Of a stretch of 64,000 nt of DNA, positions 31,843-41,648 are shown one piece after another. The notes beneath the pieces are model-generated. The model saw only the letters and a list, made by a program, of their open reading frames with translations. It was not told the DNA's origin and searched no databases. Positions within the stretch are counted from its first letter, which is position 1. Each line of letters opens with the position of its first letter. The DNA comes from Rhizobium lentis (GTDB taxonomy: Bacteria > Pseudomonadota > Alphaproteobacteria > Rhizobiales > Rhizobiaceae): positions 310,001 to 374,000 of the forward strand of contig NZ_JACHBD010000005.1 of NCBI RefSeq assembly GCF_014200175.1, read 5' to 3'. The translations under genes and the position numbers were made by a program.

Positions 31843-33684
31843 TCAATTACGGATGCTCCTTGGAGGCCGTGAAAGCGCCATTTGAATCTTGCGCAAAGAG
31901 CCTCTCTGCGAGTGGGGAACTAGACCCCGCGCCAGGTGCCAGAAATATCGGAATTCCGGCAGAGGCGGCACATTCGGCCGCAAGCCGTTCAGGCGCAGTT
32001 TCACCATCAGACCATCGATGCCTGAATAGAGTCGCAGGCGCAAACCGGCATCAGCTTCGAAGTGTGGAGCTTTCGTGTTCTCGCCGGCTGCGCTGCCCCC
32101 AAGGGTTGCAAGCCGAAGACCATTTGCAAGATCAGGCCGCTGACACCGCTCAAGAATATCGGTGAACCACACGAGCCACTCGGAATCTGTCCGATCGGGA
32201 AGCTGATGAACGCTTTTCCGATCGCTGCCATCCGATCTCGGGACAACCGCATCAGCCGAACCACCGAGTTGCGCGATGACAAGGTGCGCGCGCCTGATTT
32301 CGTCGTGAAATAGAGAAGGATAAAAGTCTTGCAGCTTGGACGCCTGCTTAAGCTGGCCTCTGCAGATCAAAGCGAGCAGGAAATAAGCCCATTCGACCGG
32401 ATCCGGGTCGGGCGCCCCATAGTCCGTCATCGTTACCTTTACGAGGTCTATCAGAAGGCCGGAGGCACGATCGGCGTCGCCCTCTTGCAATGCACATAAG
32501 GCAAGGCGGAATTTCGCTTCGGGCAGGTAGGAGACAAAGTCCAGGCAGCGTTCGTAGCAGTGCTTGGCGTCCTCCACTCTGCCCTGCTCGAGGAGCAAGT
32601 CCCCCTGCTTCAGCAAAGCGCGATCGCTCGCTTCTCCAACGATATGGACGCTCTGTTGCATTGAGGTACGCCCTACCTTCGCAAGTTCGCCGAAGGGGCC
32701 GGATTGGATGATCCTTTCGCCGACCTGCAGGCCTTTGCTGAGCATGAACCACTGATATATTTGCGGCCTGTGGGTCAATGTATGACACGAATGGACCAAG
32801 TCGTAACCGGCTGCGGTGATCCGCCGTATTTCGTCGGGATGAGCAAAAAGGTAATCCAGTTTCTCGACCACGTTGCTGCTGTCGACAAAAACACAGTTCT
32901 CCATGTCGACAAAGCCAGCCGACTCCACCGCTGCCGTTCGTTCCGCCACGAGACAGGACTTTGCCCCGGGGATCTCAAAATGCTTGCGCACGACCTCGCC
33001 GCCCATGGTGCCGCATGTGGGGGCGACGAGGCTTGCGTTAAGCGCGCGCGCATAGGCCTCTCCGGATAAGAGCCGGGACGCCAGCTTGCTCTCATAGGCG
33101 TGTTGCGGTGAGACCAGGCAGGGATAACGGTCGCGGATGATCGGAAAAATCGTCTGTCGCCAGGGATAGAGACCGTAGGCCTGACCTGTGAGGGTGACCG
33201 GGATGACCTTTTGCTGCCCATAGTCGTGGTAGACTTCGGGATCGATGAAATTTGGCCAGACGAACAGATTTTCCTTTACCGCCGGCATGTATTCTGGAGT
33301 CATCGTTGCGATTGCGAAATAGGTCTCGATGCCCCACTGCTCCATATCGGAAAGGAAGCCGGCGCGCCGATCGCACCATGGGTCGGCATTATGAAGGCCA
33401 AGCTTCGGGACCGCGATATTGGTAGTGGTGTTGGTGATTTTTATCCGACGTGAGCCGTGCGACCGATAACCGCTTTCAAACAGCGTCAGATCCGGTTCGT
33501 ACCTGTCGCATATCTCTGCATAATCGCAGTCGCGGTTAACGACGACGACATCGAAATGTGTTGCCAGGCACTTGACCTGCTGCTGCATGTGCAGCAGCAG
33601 GTAACCGGCCGCGTTTGCATTGGGTTGGTGGTCCCATTGGAAAAAAACGAGGCGCGGTTTTCGATGATCAACCTTGCTGTTCAT
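31843..33684 (-). CDS. CgeB-like glycosyltransferase with C-terminal TPR-like region
   Basis: This protein has 613 residues from the ATG at 33684, four bases after the upstream stop and preceded by AGGGAC. The first half (about 1-340) reads as a GT-B-like, CgeB-type transferase, with LVFFQWDHQPNANAAGYLLL, YEPDLTLFESGYRS, LFVWPNFIDPEVY and a glycosyltransferase-1-like end with VVEKLDYLFAHPDEI. The second half contains TPR-like helical pairs (LLKQGDLLLEQGRVEDAKHC, LPEAKFRLALCALQEGDADR), probably for protein contacts. It is last in an operon with a UDP-xylose synthase-like enzyme, WbaP and WecG, and probably adds a sugar to the lipid-linked repeat unit. Confidence 0.75.
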   Translation of the reverse strand: MNSKVDHRKPRLVFFQWDHQPNANAAGYLLLHMQQQVKCLATHFDVVVVNRDCDYAEICDRYEPDLTLFESGYRSHGSRRIKITNTTTNIAVPKLGLHNADPWCDRRAGFLSDMEQWGIETYFAIATMTPEYMPAVKENLFVWPNFIDPEVYHDYGQQKVIPVTLTGQAYGLYPWRQTIFPIIRDRYPCLVSPQHAYESKLASRLLSGEAYARALNASLVAPTCGTMGGEVVRKHFEIPGAKSCLVAERTAAVESAGFVDMENCVFVDSSNVVEKLDYLFAHPDEIRRITAAGYDLVHSCHTLTHRPQIYQWFMLSKGLQVGERIIQSGPFGELAKVGRTSMQQSVHIVGEASDRALLKQGDLLLEQGRVEDAKHCYERCLDFVSYLPEAKFRLALCALQEGDADRASGLLIDLVKVTMTDYGAPDPDPVEWAYFLLALICRGQLKQASKLQDFYPSLFHDEIRRAHLVIAQLGGSADAVVPRSDGSDRKSVHQLPDRTDSEWLVWFTDILERCQRPDLANGLRLATLGGSAAGENTKAPHFEADAGLRLRLYSGIDGLMVKLRLNGLRPNVPPLPEFRYFWHLARGLVPHSQRGSLRKIQMALSRPPRSIRN

Positions 33685-33688
33685 GTCC

Positions 33689-34732
33689 CTATCGGATGGC
33701 TCCAGGAGCAGTGACTTCGACGCTCGGAGCTGCCAGATGTGGATAGGGCTCTTGCCAGGAGTTGACACCAATCCTGTTCTTTAATCCACCAGAAAGCTTC
33801 CACTCGAAGTAAGCGATCGTTCTCTCAAGCCCCTCACGAAGGTTCACCTTCGGTTGCCAGCCGAGGTCCTGCTGTGCGCGGGAAATGTCGGGCTTGCGCT
33901 GCGTCGGATCGTCCATCGGCAAGGGATTGTAAACGATGCGTGATTTCGAGCCCGTCATCTCGATGACCATTTCGGCCAATTCCCGGACCTGGAATTCTCC
34001 TGGGTTACCGAGATTGATCGGACCGGTAACACCGGCCGGCGCACCCATCAGGCGGAGGAAGCCCTCGATCAGATCGTCTACATAGCAAAATGAGCGCGTC
34101 TGCGTGCCGTTGCCGAAGATGGTGATCGGCTCGTTTTGAAGCGCCTGAACGATGAAGTTGGAGACGACCCGTCCGTCATTGGTCTGCATGCGCGGCCCGT
34201 AGGTATTGAAGATCCGCGCTACCCGAATTTCCACGCCATATTGGCGATGATAGTCGAAGAACAGCGTCTCGGCGCACCGCTTGCCTTCGTCGTAGCATGC
34301 CCGCGGACCTATGGGATTGACGCTGCCTCGATACTCCTCGGGCTGGGGGTGGACGGCCGGATCGCCATAAACTTCACTCGTCGATGCCTGGAAGATCTTC
34401 GCCTTGGTGCGTTTGGCCAGGCCGAGCATATTGATGGCCCCGTGCACATTGGTCTTCACCGTCTGCACGGGGTCGTGCTGATAGTGGACCGGAGATGCCG
34501 GACAGGCAAGGTTGTAGATCTCGTCGACCTCCACATAAAGCGGGAAGGTAATGTCATGACGGAGCACCTCAAAGCGAGGATCGTCGAGAAGATGCAGGAC
34601 ATTGTCGCGCGAACCGGTGTAGTAATTATCCACGCAGAGGACGTCATTGCCTTCTCGCAAAAGCCTTTCGCACAGGAATGATCCCAGAAATCCAGTGCCG
34701 CCGGTAACCAAAACTCGCTTGTGTCCGTGCAT
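33689..34732 (-). CDS. UDP-glucuronate decarboxylase (UDP-xylose synthase)-like extended SDR
   Basis: A protein of 347 residues with GGTGFLG at 11-17, the family segment [24 protein letters not shown], and the catalytic Y147-x3-K151 in CYDEGKR, followed by [10 protein letters not shown]. These are hallmarks of bacterial UDP-glucuronic acid decarboxylases, which make UDP-xylose (via UDP-4-keto-pentose) in the cytoplasm. The sugar would feed one of the glycosyltransferases nearby. A second gene of the same type lies at 58202-59248. It is in an operon with the WbaP-type gene upstream (45 bases) and a glycosyltransferase downstream (4 bases). Confidence 0.9.
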   Translation of the reverse strand: MHGHKRVLVTGGTGFLGSFLCERLLREGNDVLCVDNYYTGSRDNVLHLLDDPRFEVLRHDITFPLYVEVDEIYNLACPASPVHYQHDPVQTVKTNVHGAINMLGLAKRTKAKIFQASTSEVYGDPAVHPQPEEYRGSVNPIGPRACYDEGKRCAETLFFDYHRQYGVEIRVARIFNTYGPRMQTNDGRVVSNFIVQALQNEPITIFGNGTQTRSFCYVDDLIEGFLRLMGAPAGVTGPINLGNPGEFQVRELAEMVIEMTGSKSRIVYNPLPMDDPTQRKPDISRAQQDLGWQPKVNLREGLERTIAYFEWKLSGGLKNRIGVNSWQEPYPHLAAPSVEVTAPGAIR

Positions 34733-34777
34733 TGATGTGCTCCATTGTTGATGATTGTGCGCAGGACGAGAAACAGG

Positions 34778-36268
34778 TCAGCAGGCTCCCTTGCCCTTCA
34801 GGACCGCAGGAATTGTGCTGAGAAGAATGTACCAGTCGAACCACAGGGACCGGTTGTCGATATAGAAGCCGTCGAGTTGCTGCTGCAGCTCGATATCCGC
34901 ATCGCTTCGTTCGGATATCTGCCAGAGGCCTGTCAGCCCCGGTACTACCGAACGCCGCTTGTCACGAAATTCGCTATCCATCGCCGAGAGGTGATACTCC
35001 GGAAACGGACGGGGTCCCACCAGGGCCATTTCCCCTGCAATGATATTCACCAGCTGCGGGAGTTCATCGATGCTCGATGCGCGAAGGAGATGTCCGATCA
35101 CCGGCAAAACGCGCGGGTCCTCCCGAAGCTTGAAGTGAGTGGACCATTCTGCTTGTGCGGCTGGATTGTCTCGGAACAACGCTTCGAGGCGTTGTTCCGC
35201 ATCTCTGTACATCGTCCTGAGCTTCAGGACGTGAACCGGCTTGCCAAACAAACCTTCCCTGGCATGTCTGAAGAAAACCGGCCCCGGATCGATGGCATAG
35301 ATCGCCGCAGCAGCAATGAGAATGATGGGCATAAGCACCAGCACCGCGGGAATGGCGATCGCCAGATCGAGGGCGCGACGCACCAGGTTCGAGTTTGCCG
35401 CCCCCCCGCTGCTCGCCAAGCGAACACCGATCTCGCCGCCGATCTCCGCCGGTCGCAATCCGGCTACTTTGACGTTTGGCGTATCGGAGAGGAGGATGAC
35501 TTCGGCGAACGTCTGACGCAACGTCGCCAACTCGGCGATGTGTGAGCCCGTATCATCGGCGATCAAGGCAATCGATGGGCGGTCATAGGGCGATAGGTCC
35601 GAAATGTCGGGGACGCAAGATTCCGGCCGAATGCCATACTGCCAATGATCTGTGAAATGCGCGATGAGCGCGGGGATACGATTGCTGCCGCCGATGATCA
35701 CCGCCTGCTCTCCCCAGACACCAAGTCTGCGCGACAGACCACGGGCAGCCCCATGCATGGCAGGCTGAACAATCAACCCGAGGCCAAGAAACCCAAAGAG
35801 GGGAAGCAGCAGTCGCGTCCCTTCCGGTAGAAGGATTGCCCCAAGCGCCGCAATGACAGCCACCTTGACAGACGCCATCGTGCGGCGGCGCAGATGTTCG
35901 TGGTCGTGGATCCGATACCCAGGATAGAGCGCGCTCGATGCATAGAGGATGATCGCTGCCAGTGCTGCGAGTGCGCAAGCACGCTCCAGTAGCATGTTCT
36001 CCGAACCGTATGGAAGAAACAGCAGAAGAAGAGAGTAGGCGATGAGATAGCTCGCGATGTCGCCGGCAACCAAGATCGACGACGTAGCAAGCCGAGATGC
36101 CTTGCGTCTGATGGGAGCTGGTATATTCAGCCTTAGCCCCTTGCTGAACGCAGCGCCCGGCGTGGCGTTTGCCATCGGCGGGACAGAATTTGCCGGACCT
36201 GTTCGTGCGGCCACATCGTTTGCGGTGATTGCCTTCGGCAGGTCGGAGATCGACGCTAGTAGGGACAT
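34778..36268 (-). CDS. WbaP/ExoY-type polyprenyl-phosphate glycosyl-1-phosphate transferase
   Basis: This membrane protein of 496 residues starts repeat-unit synthesis by moving a sugar-1-phosphate to undecaprenyl phosphate. The N-terminal half holds several membrane helices and a CoA-binding-like domain ([20 protein letters not shown]). The C-terminal catalytic half has the reentrant helix ([20 protein letters not shown]), [48 protein letters not shown] and [10 protein letters not shown]. Length and layout match WbaP more than the short ExoY. It lies seven bases after WecG-type gene and before the UDP-xylose synthase-like gene. Confidence 0.93.
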   Translation of the reverse strand: MSLLASISDLPKAITANDVAARTGPANSVPPMANATPGAAFSKGLRLNIPAPIRRKASRLATSSILVAGDIASYLIAYSLLLLFLPYGSENMLLERACALAALAAIILYASSALYPGYRIHDHEHLRRRTMASVKVAVIAALGAILLPEGTRLLLPLFGFLGLGLIVQPAMHGAARGLSRRLGVWGEQAVIIGGSNRIPALIAHFTDHWQYGIRPESCVPDISDLSPYDRPSIALIADDTGSHIAELATLRQTFAEVILLSDTPNVKVAGLRPAEIGGEIGVRLASSGGAANSNLVRRALDLAIAIPAVLVLMPIILIAAAAIYAIDPGPVFFRHAREGLFGKPVHVLKLRTMYRDAEQRLEALFRDNPAAQAEWSTHFKLREDPRVLPVIGHLLRASSIDELPQLVNIIAGEMALVGPRPFPEYHLSAMDSEFRDKRRSVVPGLTGLWQISERSDADIELQQQLDGFYIDNRSLWFDWYILLSTIPAVLKGKGAC

Positions 36269-36275
36269 GATGGCT

Positions 36276-37172
36276 TTACACCTTTACAGCTGCTGCTTTT
36301 GGCGCGGTCGATCCAAAAACCTCGTCTTCGATCGGAAATTTCCGAAGTCCCAGTCTCTGGAATGCTGTCAGTGAGATGAAGGTCGGCACGACCAGCGCAT
36401 AGCGCCGCCACAGCCGCCGCGGCTCGCATAGAAGGCGAAACACCCATTCGAAGCCGCTTCTTTGAATGATCCTGGGAGCCTGTCGTTTCAGGCCGGCGTG
36501 GAAGTCGAAAGCCGCTCCGACACCGATGAGCATTGATGCATCAAGACGATCGCGCATGCGAGCCATCCAGAGTTCCTGCTTGGGGCTGCTGAGACCAACC
36601 CAGATAATATCCGCGCCTGACCGATTGATCCGGTCTGCAATATCCGTCTCTTCTTGCAGCGACAATTGATGAAACGGTGGTGCGTAGGAGCCGACTATCT
36701 GCGCTTCCGGGAATTTTGCGAGAAGGCGTGCCTGCAACCGATCCAGCGTCTCGGTTGTCGCGCCATAGAGGAAATGGCGCACGCCTTTGGCTCTGCCGGC
36801 GTCGAAAACAGACAGCATCAGGTCAGGTCCGTAGACCCGGTCGCTTTCCAAATGGCCCGCACGTTTCAGTGCCCACACCAACGGCATGCCGTCAGGGGTT
36901 ACGAGGAATGCCCGGTTATGTATCGACCGAAGTTCGGCATCGTCCTGGCATCGGACGATGCCGTGCGCGTCGCGAACGCACACATATCCCTTCCTGCCGT
37001 CTTCAATCGCGGTTTGAATAAGCCCGGTCGCGCTTCTGAGATTGACCGCCGAAACGCGAACACCAAGGACATTCGTCCATCCCAAGGCGCCCTTCGGATG
37101 GAGAACTGAAGTTTGGCTGCTGTCTGCTGATTGCTTTCTCATGACCTGCGCTTTCGCGACCGAAACTGTCAT
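36276..37172 (-). CDS. WecG/TagA/CpsF-family glycosyltransferase
   Basis: A protein of 298 residues (GT26). The family motifs are WTNVLGVRVSAVNLRSAT, the active-site region VTPDGMPLVWALKRAG, ERVYGPDLM-like DRVYGPDLMLSVFD, HFLYGATTETLDRLQ and VGLSSPKQELWM, then GVGAAFDFHAGLKRQAP. These enzymes add the second sugar, often N-acetylmannosamine or glucose, to the lipid-linked primer. The start at 37172 has an AGGA-type site about seven bases upstream. It is the first gene of a four-gene operon with the WbaP-type initiator, so the first two steps of the assembly are encoded together. Confidence 0.92.
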   Translation of the reverse strand: MTVSVAKAQVMRKQSADSSQTSVLHPKGALGWTNVLGVRVSAVNLRSATGLIQTAIEDGRKGYVCVRDAHGIVRCQDDAELRSIHNRAFLVTPDGMPLVWALKRAGHLESDRVYGPDLMLSVFDAGRAKGVRHFLYGATTETLDRLQARLLAKFPEAQIVGSYAPPFHQLSLQEETDIADRINRSGADIIWVGLSSPKQELWMARMRDRLDASMLIGVGAAFDFHAGLKRQAPRIIQRSGFEWVFRLLCEPRRLWRRYALVVPTFISLTAFQRLGLRKFPIEDEVFGSTAPKAAAVKV

Positions 37173-37596
37173 CAGAATATCCTGGCAGACCGATTGCCTC
37201 CATACTTGCCGCTCCAGCTATTGGACGTAGAACAGACTTGTCGTTTACGTCTTACGCCGAGATGACGTACAATATTTGAAGTAAGTCTGTGTACCCCATA
37301 GCTTGCCACGTTGCTCCTTATGATGAACGCGGCCCCGAAATTGCGGTTTGACCCTAACGGAACTGCAGAAGATACCGTTTCGTGCGAGCAAAGATGGTTA
37401 GGCTTGAGCACTAACAAAGCCGGCAAGAGAGAACATGGTGAAGGGGGAGATGACAGCTCCGGCCGGCGAGCCTTCGGTTCGATCGCCGCGCCCAACTCGT
37501 CAGTTGCCGGCACCAGGCAACCATCCTTGATCGGCAGTACAAGTTGCCATAGCCAGGCTTAATCGACGCAGAATTCTGCTAGTGGCGGCGCCCTTG
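37173..37596. promoter_or_regulatory. Intergenic region upstream of the wecG-type operon
   Basis: About 420 bases between the stop of the beta-helix gene and the start of the WecG-type gene, both on the minus strand. A GCGCCC/GGGCGC hairpin overlaps the stop codon of the beta-helix gene (about 37590-37610) without a T tract. The promoter of the operon must lie in this stretch, but no clear -35/-10 pair was recognised, and no gene is supported. Confidence 0.35.
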
Positions 37597-39720
37597 TCAC
37601 TCGGGCGCGACCACGCTTCCCGAGTCCGCGCCGGCCTTCTGAAGATCCGCCAGACTGCCATATTCTCCGGACCGCATGATCCTCGGATCTACTCGGAAGC
37701 TCTGGTTGCTCAAATTGCCAATGTAGCGGTTACCCGCGAACTGCACATATCCAGGCCCGTGATCAGGAGCGTGGACGTATGCCGCAAGCCCGTTGCTACT
37801 GTCGATCGACACGACATTGTTCTCGATACGATTTGGCTTGGCCCATGGTGGGTGCCAGCCTCTGCCGGTTCCGTCATCGACGCGAAAGGCCGCACCCGAT
37901 CCGCCGGTGATCACGTTTCCCGTCACCAAGTTGCTCCAGCCGCCGTTGATGCCGATCGCCGATATGTTGTCCGAGAGCGAATTTTCTTCGATGCGGATCC
38001 CGCTCGCCTTTCCATCCGTGTAGATCGCCCAGCTGATGGGAGTGGGCCATTCGCTGGTATTTTCGTATTCGGGAGGCCAGAACGTCCCGTCCGGCCTGTT
38101 CATAAGGTAGCCGGTCCCGGTCACGACATTGGAGCGGATGGTGCTGTTCAAGGGGTCGGCTTGCTCGCCCATCATCTTGATGGCGCCGCCATCGGCAGTC
38201 TGCTGGTTGGCGTTACGGACCACATTGTGCTCGATGACGGCGTTATAGACCGCGTCATTAGAACCCCACAGTGAACCGCCGGCGATCCCGAACTGCGCGG
38301 TGTTCTCGACGAGGTTGTCGGCGATCCTGACATTGTCGGCAGCCTGGAACCATACACCGGCTGTCTCAATGTAAATCTTTCCAATGTCATGGATGTAGTT
38401 TGAAAGGATTCTGGCACCGTCCGACTTGCCGAAGGTGCCATAATTCGTGCCGACGTAAATCCCGTTGCCAGCCACATCCGCGATCACGTTGCCGGCAATC
38501 AACGCGTCCTTGCTTTCCGTCACATGGATCCCGACGCCGACATTCTCGATATTGTTGCCAAGGATTTTAACACCATCGGCGTGTTCGATTCGGATGGCGC
38601 CAAATCCTCTCGTATCCGTAAAAAATTTGCCGCTGCCTTGGGGCGCTCCGTCTCTGAACTCGAGCCCCGATACAACCACCCCATTGGCCCCGTCCAACTT
38701 CAAGAATGTCGGCAATACGCCAGCAACGACGACGGAATCGGGGAACGACTGATCGATCGGGGTATAATGAAGCTGGCCCGCGGCAGCGTCGTGCCACCAC
38801 TCTCCAGGCGCGTCGAGCAAGCTCTTGGCGCCGGTCAGGAAGTAGCGGCTGCCTTCGGCGGTAAAGAAATAACTTGTGCCTTTGGTATGGACGGTCCGGC
38901 CGCCGCCATCGATGGATACGACCGGAAGCGTATCATTGCCCCACTGGCCTCCGGGTTGATACCCACCAACGATGTCGACGACCAGCCCGCTCGCATTCCC
39001 CACATCCGGAAGATCGCCGGCACGGAAACAAAAGCGCGTGTTTCCTTCCCAAATATCGATTGCAGGTTCGCACTTTGCCGCGAATAACCACCCCTTGCGG
39101 GGGTCGCCATCAGCCGGAGCATTGGGAAATCGAGCCCGAGTTTGCCGTATCCGATTGACGAAAAGGTCACCGACGCTCTCCTCCGGCGGCAATGTCAGCG
39201 GCGTCGTCCAGCGGCCATCGGACTGCCGCGCCCAGTTATCCACGCGTGGCCCTCCATGCAGAACCGGCGCTTCATTGCATCTAGCCGTGAGGATCAAACC
39301 CGTATCGCGGGCGTCAAAGACGATCGGCTGGGTAAGGTAGTAATCGCCTTTACCGAGCGCAATTAGATTGGGACCGCCTTTCTCGCGGGCAGCATCACGG
39401 GCTCGTTCGATGCTGGCGAAAGGTCCATCATTCCGCTGCTGATTTGCGGTCGGAAGCAGGCCGCCCCAACTGTCTTTTCCATCGGGAGAAACGTAGAATA
39501 CTGTCCGCGCCGCGGTGCTGCTGCTCAAGGTGTCGCGTAAAGAAGTCCCACTCAATTTGGCTGCCGAAGTCGCGGAAGCTTCCGCGCAGGTCGCGTCCCG
39601 GATGAGCATCTGCAGGCGCTCGGGCGCATCCCCCTCTGTCCCGGCTGGAGCCGAAATGCCGGAATTCGGAAAGAGCATGACAGGCAAGATGCTCAGGATC
39701 AGTCCAATACGCCGCCTCAT
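37597..39720 (-). CDS. Secreted right-handed parallel beta-helix protein (polysaccharide lyase or epimerase-like)
   Basis: This protein has 707 residues from the ATG at 39720, where a signal peptide begins (MRRRIGLILSILPVMLFP, ending near SGISA). An opening motif VFYVSPDGKDSWGG is followed by FASIERARDAAR, typical of DUF1565/pectate-lyase-like proteins. Many beta-helix turns then follow (GVKILGNNIENVGVGIHVTE, ALIAGNVIADVAGNGIYVGT, NVRIADNLVENTAQFGIAGG, GIRIEENSLSDNISAIGING). Such proteins cleave, epimerise or bind polysaccharides outside the cytoplasm. Located between the polymerase and assembly genes, it probably processes this polymer. Catalytic residues were not assigned. Confidence 0.85.
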   Translation of the reverse strand: MRRRIGLILSILPVMLFPNSGISAPAGTEGDAPERLQMLIRDATCAEASATSAAKLSGTSLRDTLSSSTAARTVFYVSPDGKDSWGGLLPTANQQRNDGPFASIERARDAAREKGGPNLIALGKGDYYLTQPIVFDARDTGLILTARCNEAPVLHGGPRVDNWARQSDGRWTTPLTLPPEESVGDLFVNRIRQTRARFPNAPADGDPRKGWLFAAKCEPAIDIWEGNTRFCFRAGDLPDVGNASGLVVDIVGGYQPGGQWGNDTLPVVSIDGGGRTVHTKGTSYFFTAEGSRYFLTGAKSLLDAPGEWWHDAAAGQLHYTPIDQSFPDSVVVAGVLPTFLKLDGANGVVVSGLEFRDGAPQGSGKFFTDTRGFGAIRIEHADGVKILGNNIENVGVGIHVTESKDALIAGNVIADVAGNGIYVGTNYGTFGKSDGARILSNYIHDIGKIYIETAGVWFQAADNVRIADNLVENTAQFGIAGGSLWGSNDAVYNAVIEHNVVRNANQQTADGGAIKMMGEQADPLNSTIRSNVVTGTGYLMNRPDGTFWPPEYENTSEWPTPISWAIYTDGKASGIRIEENSLSDNISAIGINGGWSNLVTGNVITGGSGAAFRVDDGTGRGWHPPWAKPNRIENNVVSIDSSNGLAAYVHAPDHGPGYVQFAGNRYIGNLSNQSFRVDPRIMRSGEYGSLADLQKAGADSGSVVAPE

Positions 39721-39736
39721 GATTTCTGCAACCCTC

Positions 39737-41035
39737 TCATAAGGCCACGCGAGGCGCCCGCCAAGATGGCGAAGGGCTGCTCGAAACGACGGGCGCGTAT
39801 AGCGAAAACATGATGATGGCTGTGGTGAACAGGATGAAGATCGCGTCATTCTGAACCAAAAAAATACTCTCGGTCAGATTCATCACCAGGATCATGATCG
39901 TAAGGACATTGAGCCAGAGCCATCCATACTGCGCATCATAACAATGAAGGAACGCGCCCTGGCGGATTGCATGGGGAAGCATCAGGGCAAACGGGATCAT
40001 TCCCATTATTCCAAAGCTTAACAAGATATCGCGATATCCATTATGCGCGTGTGGCGCGGCCCATCCTACTTTTGTCCAGATGTGCGCCGCTTCGGGGTTG
40101 GCGTCCGTCCAGAAAGCCTGGTAACCATAACCGAGCAACCAACGATCGGATATGTCGCGATCAACCAGCTCCCATAATGGCACCCGACCCGTCAACGTCG
40201 CGTCCTTGCCGAGCGCTTCAAGGGCCGGAACCAGGAATTCGTGAAGCGAAATCAGAATGCCGACAGACAGCTGAACGAAAAACAGGACGATGACGATGCG
40301 GCCAATGCTGCTGCTACTTTGCAGGAGGGAATAAAAGCCGATCAGGCAAAACGCGACTGTCGTCGCAATGATTGCTGTCATTGATCCGGAGCTCGCCAGG
40401 CAGATAATACCCGCGGCCAACAGGATGAACGCGGTTCGCCGCAGGTCGAGCTTGCCGTCGATCAGCACGGCGGTCGCCACCAAGATCATCAGCGCCGCGT
40501 ACCAGCCAAGCACGTTCTTGTGAACGAAGATTCCCCGCATCGCACCATCCGGCATAGTGGCGAGGGCTGGTGACACCACAGAGATAACCACACTGAGGAG
40601 GATACAGGCTCCCAGGGTCATAAATAACAGGAACAGCAACTGCCTTGGCGTGAAACGGATCGCCAGGACGTAGGAAAGAAGCACGCAAAACAAAAGACCG
40701 ATTGCGCGCCTCAAGGTCGATGAAGGTCCTATTGACCACAAGGTCGACAAAAACGGCAGAGCAAGGATCAGAGGAACAATCAGATTTCGCCTGACCGCCG
40801 TTAGAAATTGCGGAAAATTGCGTATCAGGACCAAGATTGTAAATGCATATATTGGAAGGCAAGGAAGACGCAGTATAGATTTGGCAGATTCGCTGAGCGT
40901 TCCGTCCGCATCTGACAGCATAAGTGGCAGAAGGGCGCCTGTCTGAAAAAAAAGGGATATGCCGGCGCCCCAGCATTCTATGGCCCGCCAACTGATGGTT
41001 GGTCCGCTGGCAGTTCTGAGGCTAGCTACTCCCAT
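39737..41035 (-). CDS. Wzy/ExoQ-like O-antigen polymerase/ligase
   Basis: This membrane protein has 432 residues from the ATG at 41035; a longer in-frame start at 41143 adds a hydrophilic extension and is less likely. It has about ten hydrophobic segments, and a Wzy_C-like core with GIFVHKNVLGWYAALMILVA and WELVDRDISDRWLLGYGYQA, then AHIWTKVGWAAPHAHNGYRD. The GxxxHKNxLG and AHNGYxD patterns are typical of ExoQ/RfaL-family polymerases. It joins repeat units at the periplasmic face. The beta-helix gene follows after 16 bases on the same strand, probably in one transcript. Confidence 0.9.
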   Translation of the reverse strand: MGVASLRTASGPTISWRAIECWGAGISLFFQTGALLPLMLSDADGTLSESAKSILRLPCLPIYAFTILVLIRNFPQFLTAVRRNLIVPLILALPFLSTLWSIGPSSTLRRAIGLLFCVLLSYVLAIRFTPRQLLFLLFMTLGACILLSVVISVVSPALATMPDGAMRGIFVHKNVLGWYAALMILVATAVLIDGKLDLRRTAFILLAAGIICLASSGSMTAIIATTVAFCLIGFYSLLQSSSSIGRIVIVLFFVQLSVGILISLHEFLVPALEALGKDATLTGRVPLWELVDRDISDRWLLGYGYQAFWTDANPEAAHIWTKVGWAAPHAHNGYRDILLSFGIMGMIPFALMLPHAIRQGAFLHCYDAQYGWLWLNVLTIMILVMNLTESIFLVQNDAIFILFTTAIIMFSLYAPVVSSSPSPSWRAPRVAL

Positions 41036-41648
41036 GATCCGTTCCGACTGAGTTGAACAGACAAGCGACTCTTGATCCGACGGATCAAAACAACAGGTGT
41101 CGGCCTTTTGCGGCACTGCTTTCAAGCAATCATCCGGCCACATCAGCAGTCAACCTGTCCTAGGGAACGGCGGGCTACGCCTAATGCACCCTCTCTCCAC
41201 CCAAAGGCGATGTTGGGGTTAAGCTCCGAGCTTGCATTACCCCAAAGGCGGGTCGGTATGCCCGCATGATTGCCCTTAAGAGCAGATGTTGCGCATGTCC
41301 GTTCACCGGTACCGTGGCGACGATGTCTTGTGAATCGTGGTGAAGCCGCGCTCCACTGGACTGAGGCAACAATTCTGGCAGAGGCTGTTTCTGCAGTCGA
41401 AGCCTGCAAGGTTTAGGATTGCTATGTTCCTGCGTCATGATCCTAGTTCTCCATCCAACGCCACCGGCGCAGCAATCGTCGCGGCGATCTCATTGGCTCC
41501 GCGCCAGGCGCTGTTCGGTCGACGCAGTACTTTGGATATCGCCATCACCGGGGCACTAAACTTCGTCGGCTGCGTGACGCTCGGCCTCCTGCGCAACTTT
41601 GCGCCGCTGCAGAGCGGCGCATGGCGACAACTTACCTGAGGGGGCGTC
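41036..41648. promoter_or_regulatory. Divergent regulatory region with direct repeats and a compound hairpin
   Basis: About 610 bases between the polymerase (-) and the GT2 gene (+). The direct repeat CCCAAAGGCG occurs at 41200-41209 and 41241-41250, 41 bases apart (about four helical turns). Between and over them lies a nested inverted repeat: TTGGGGT (41213-41219) with ACCCCAA (41239-41245), and AAGCT (41221-41225) with AGCTT (41229-41233). A 100-codon frame at 41337-41639 exists but is not convincing. Promoters in both directions are expected. Confidence 0.45.

Noticed and set aside
41337..41639. A 100-codon plus-strand frame before the GT2 gene.
   Set aside because: The composition is not convincing, no ribosome binding site is clear, and it overlaps the regulatory region between divergent genes.
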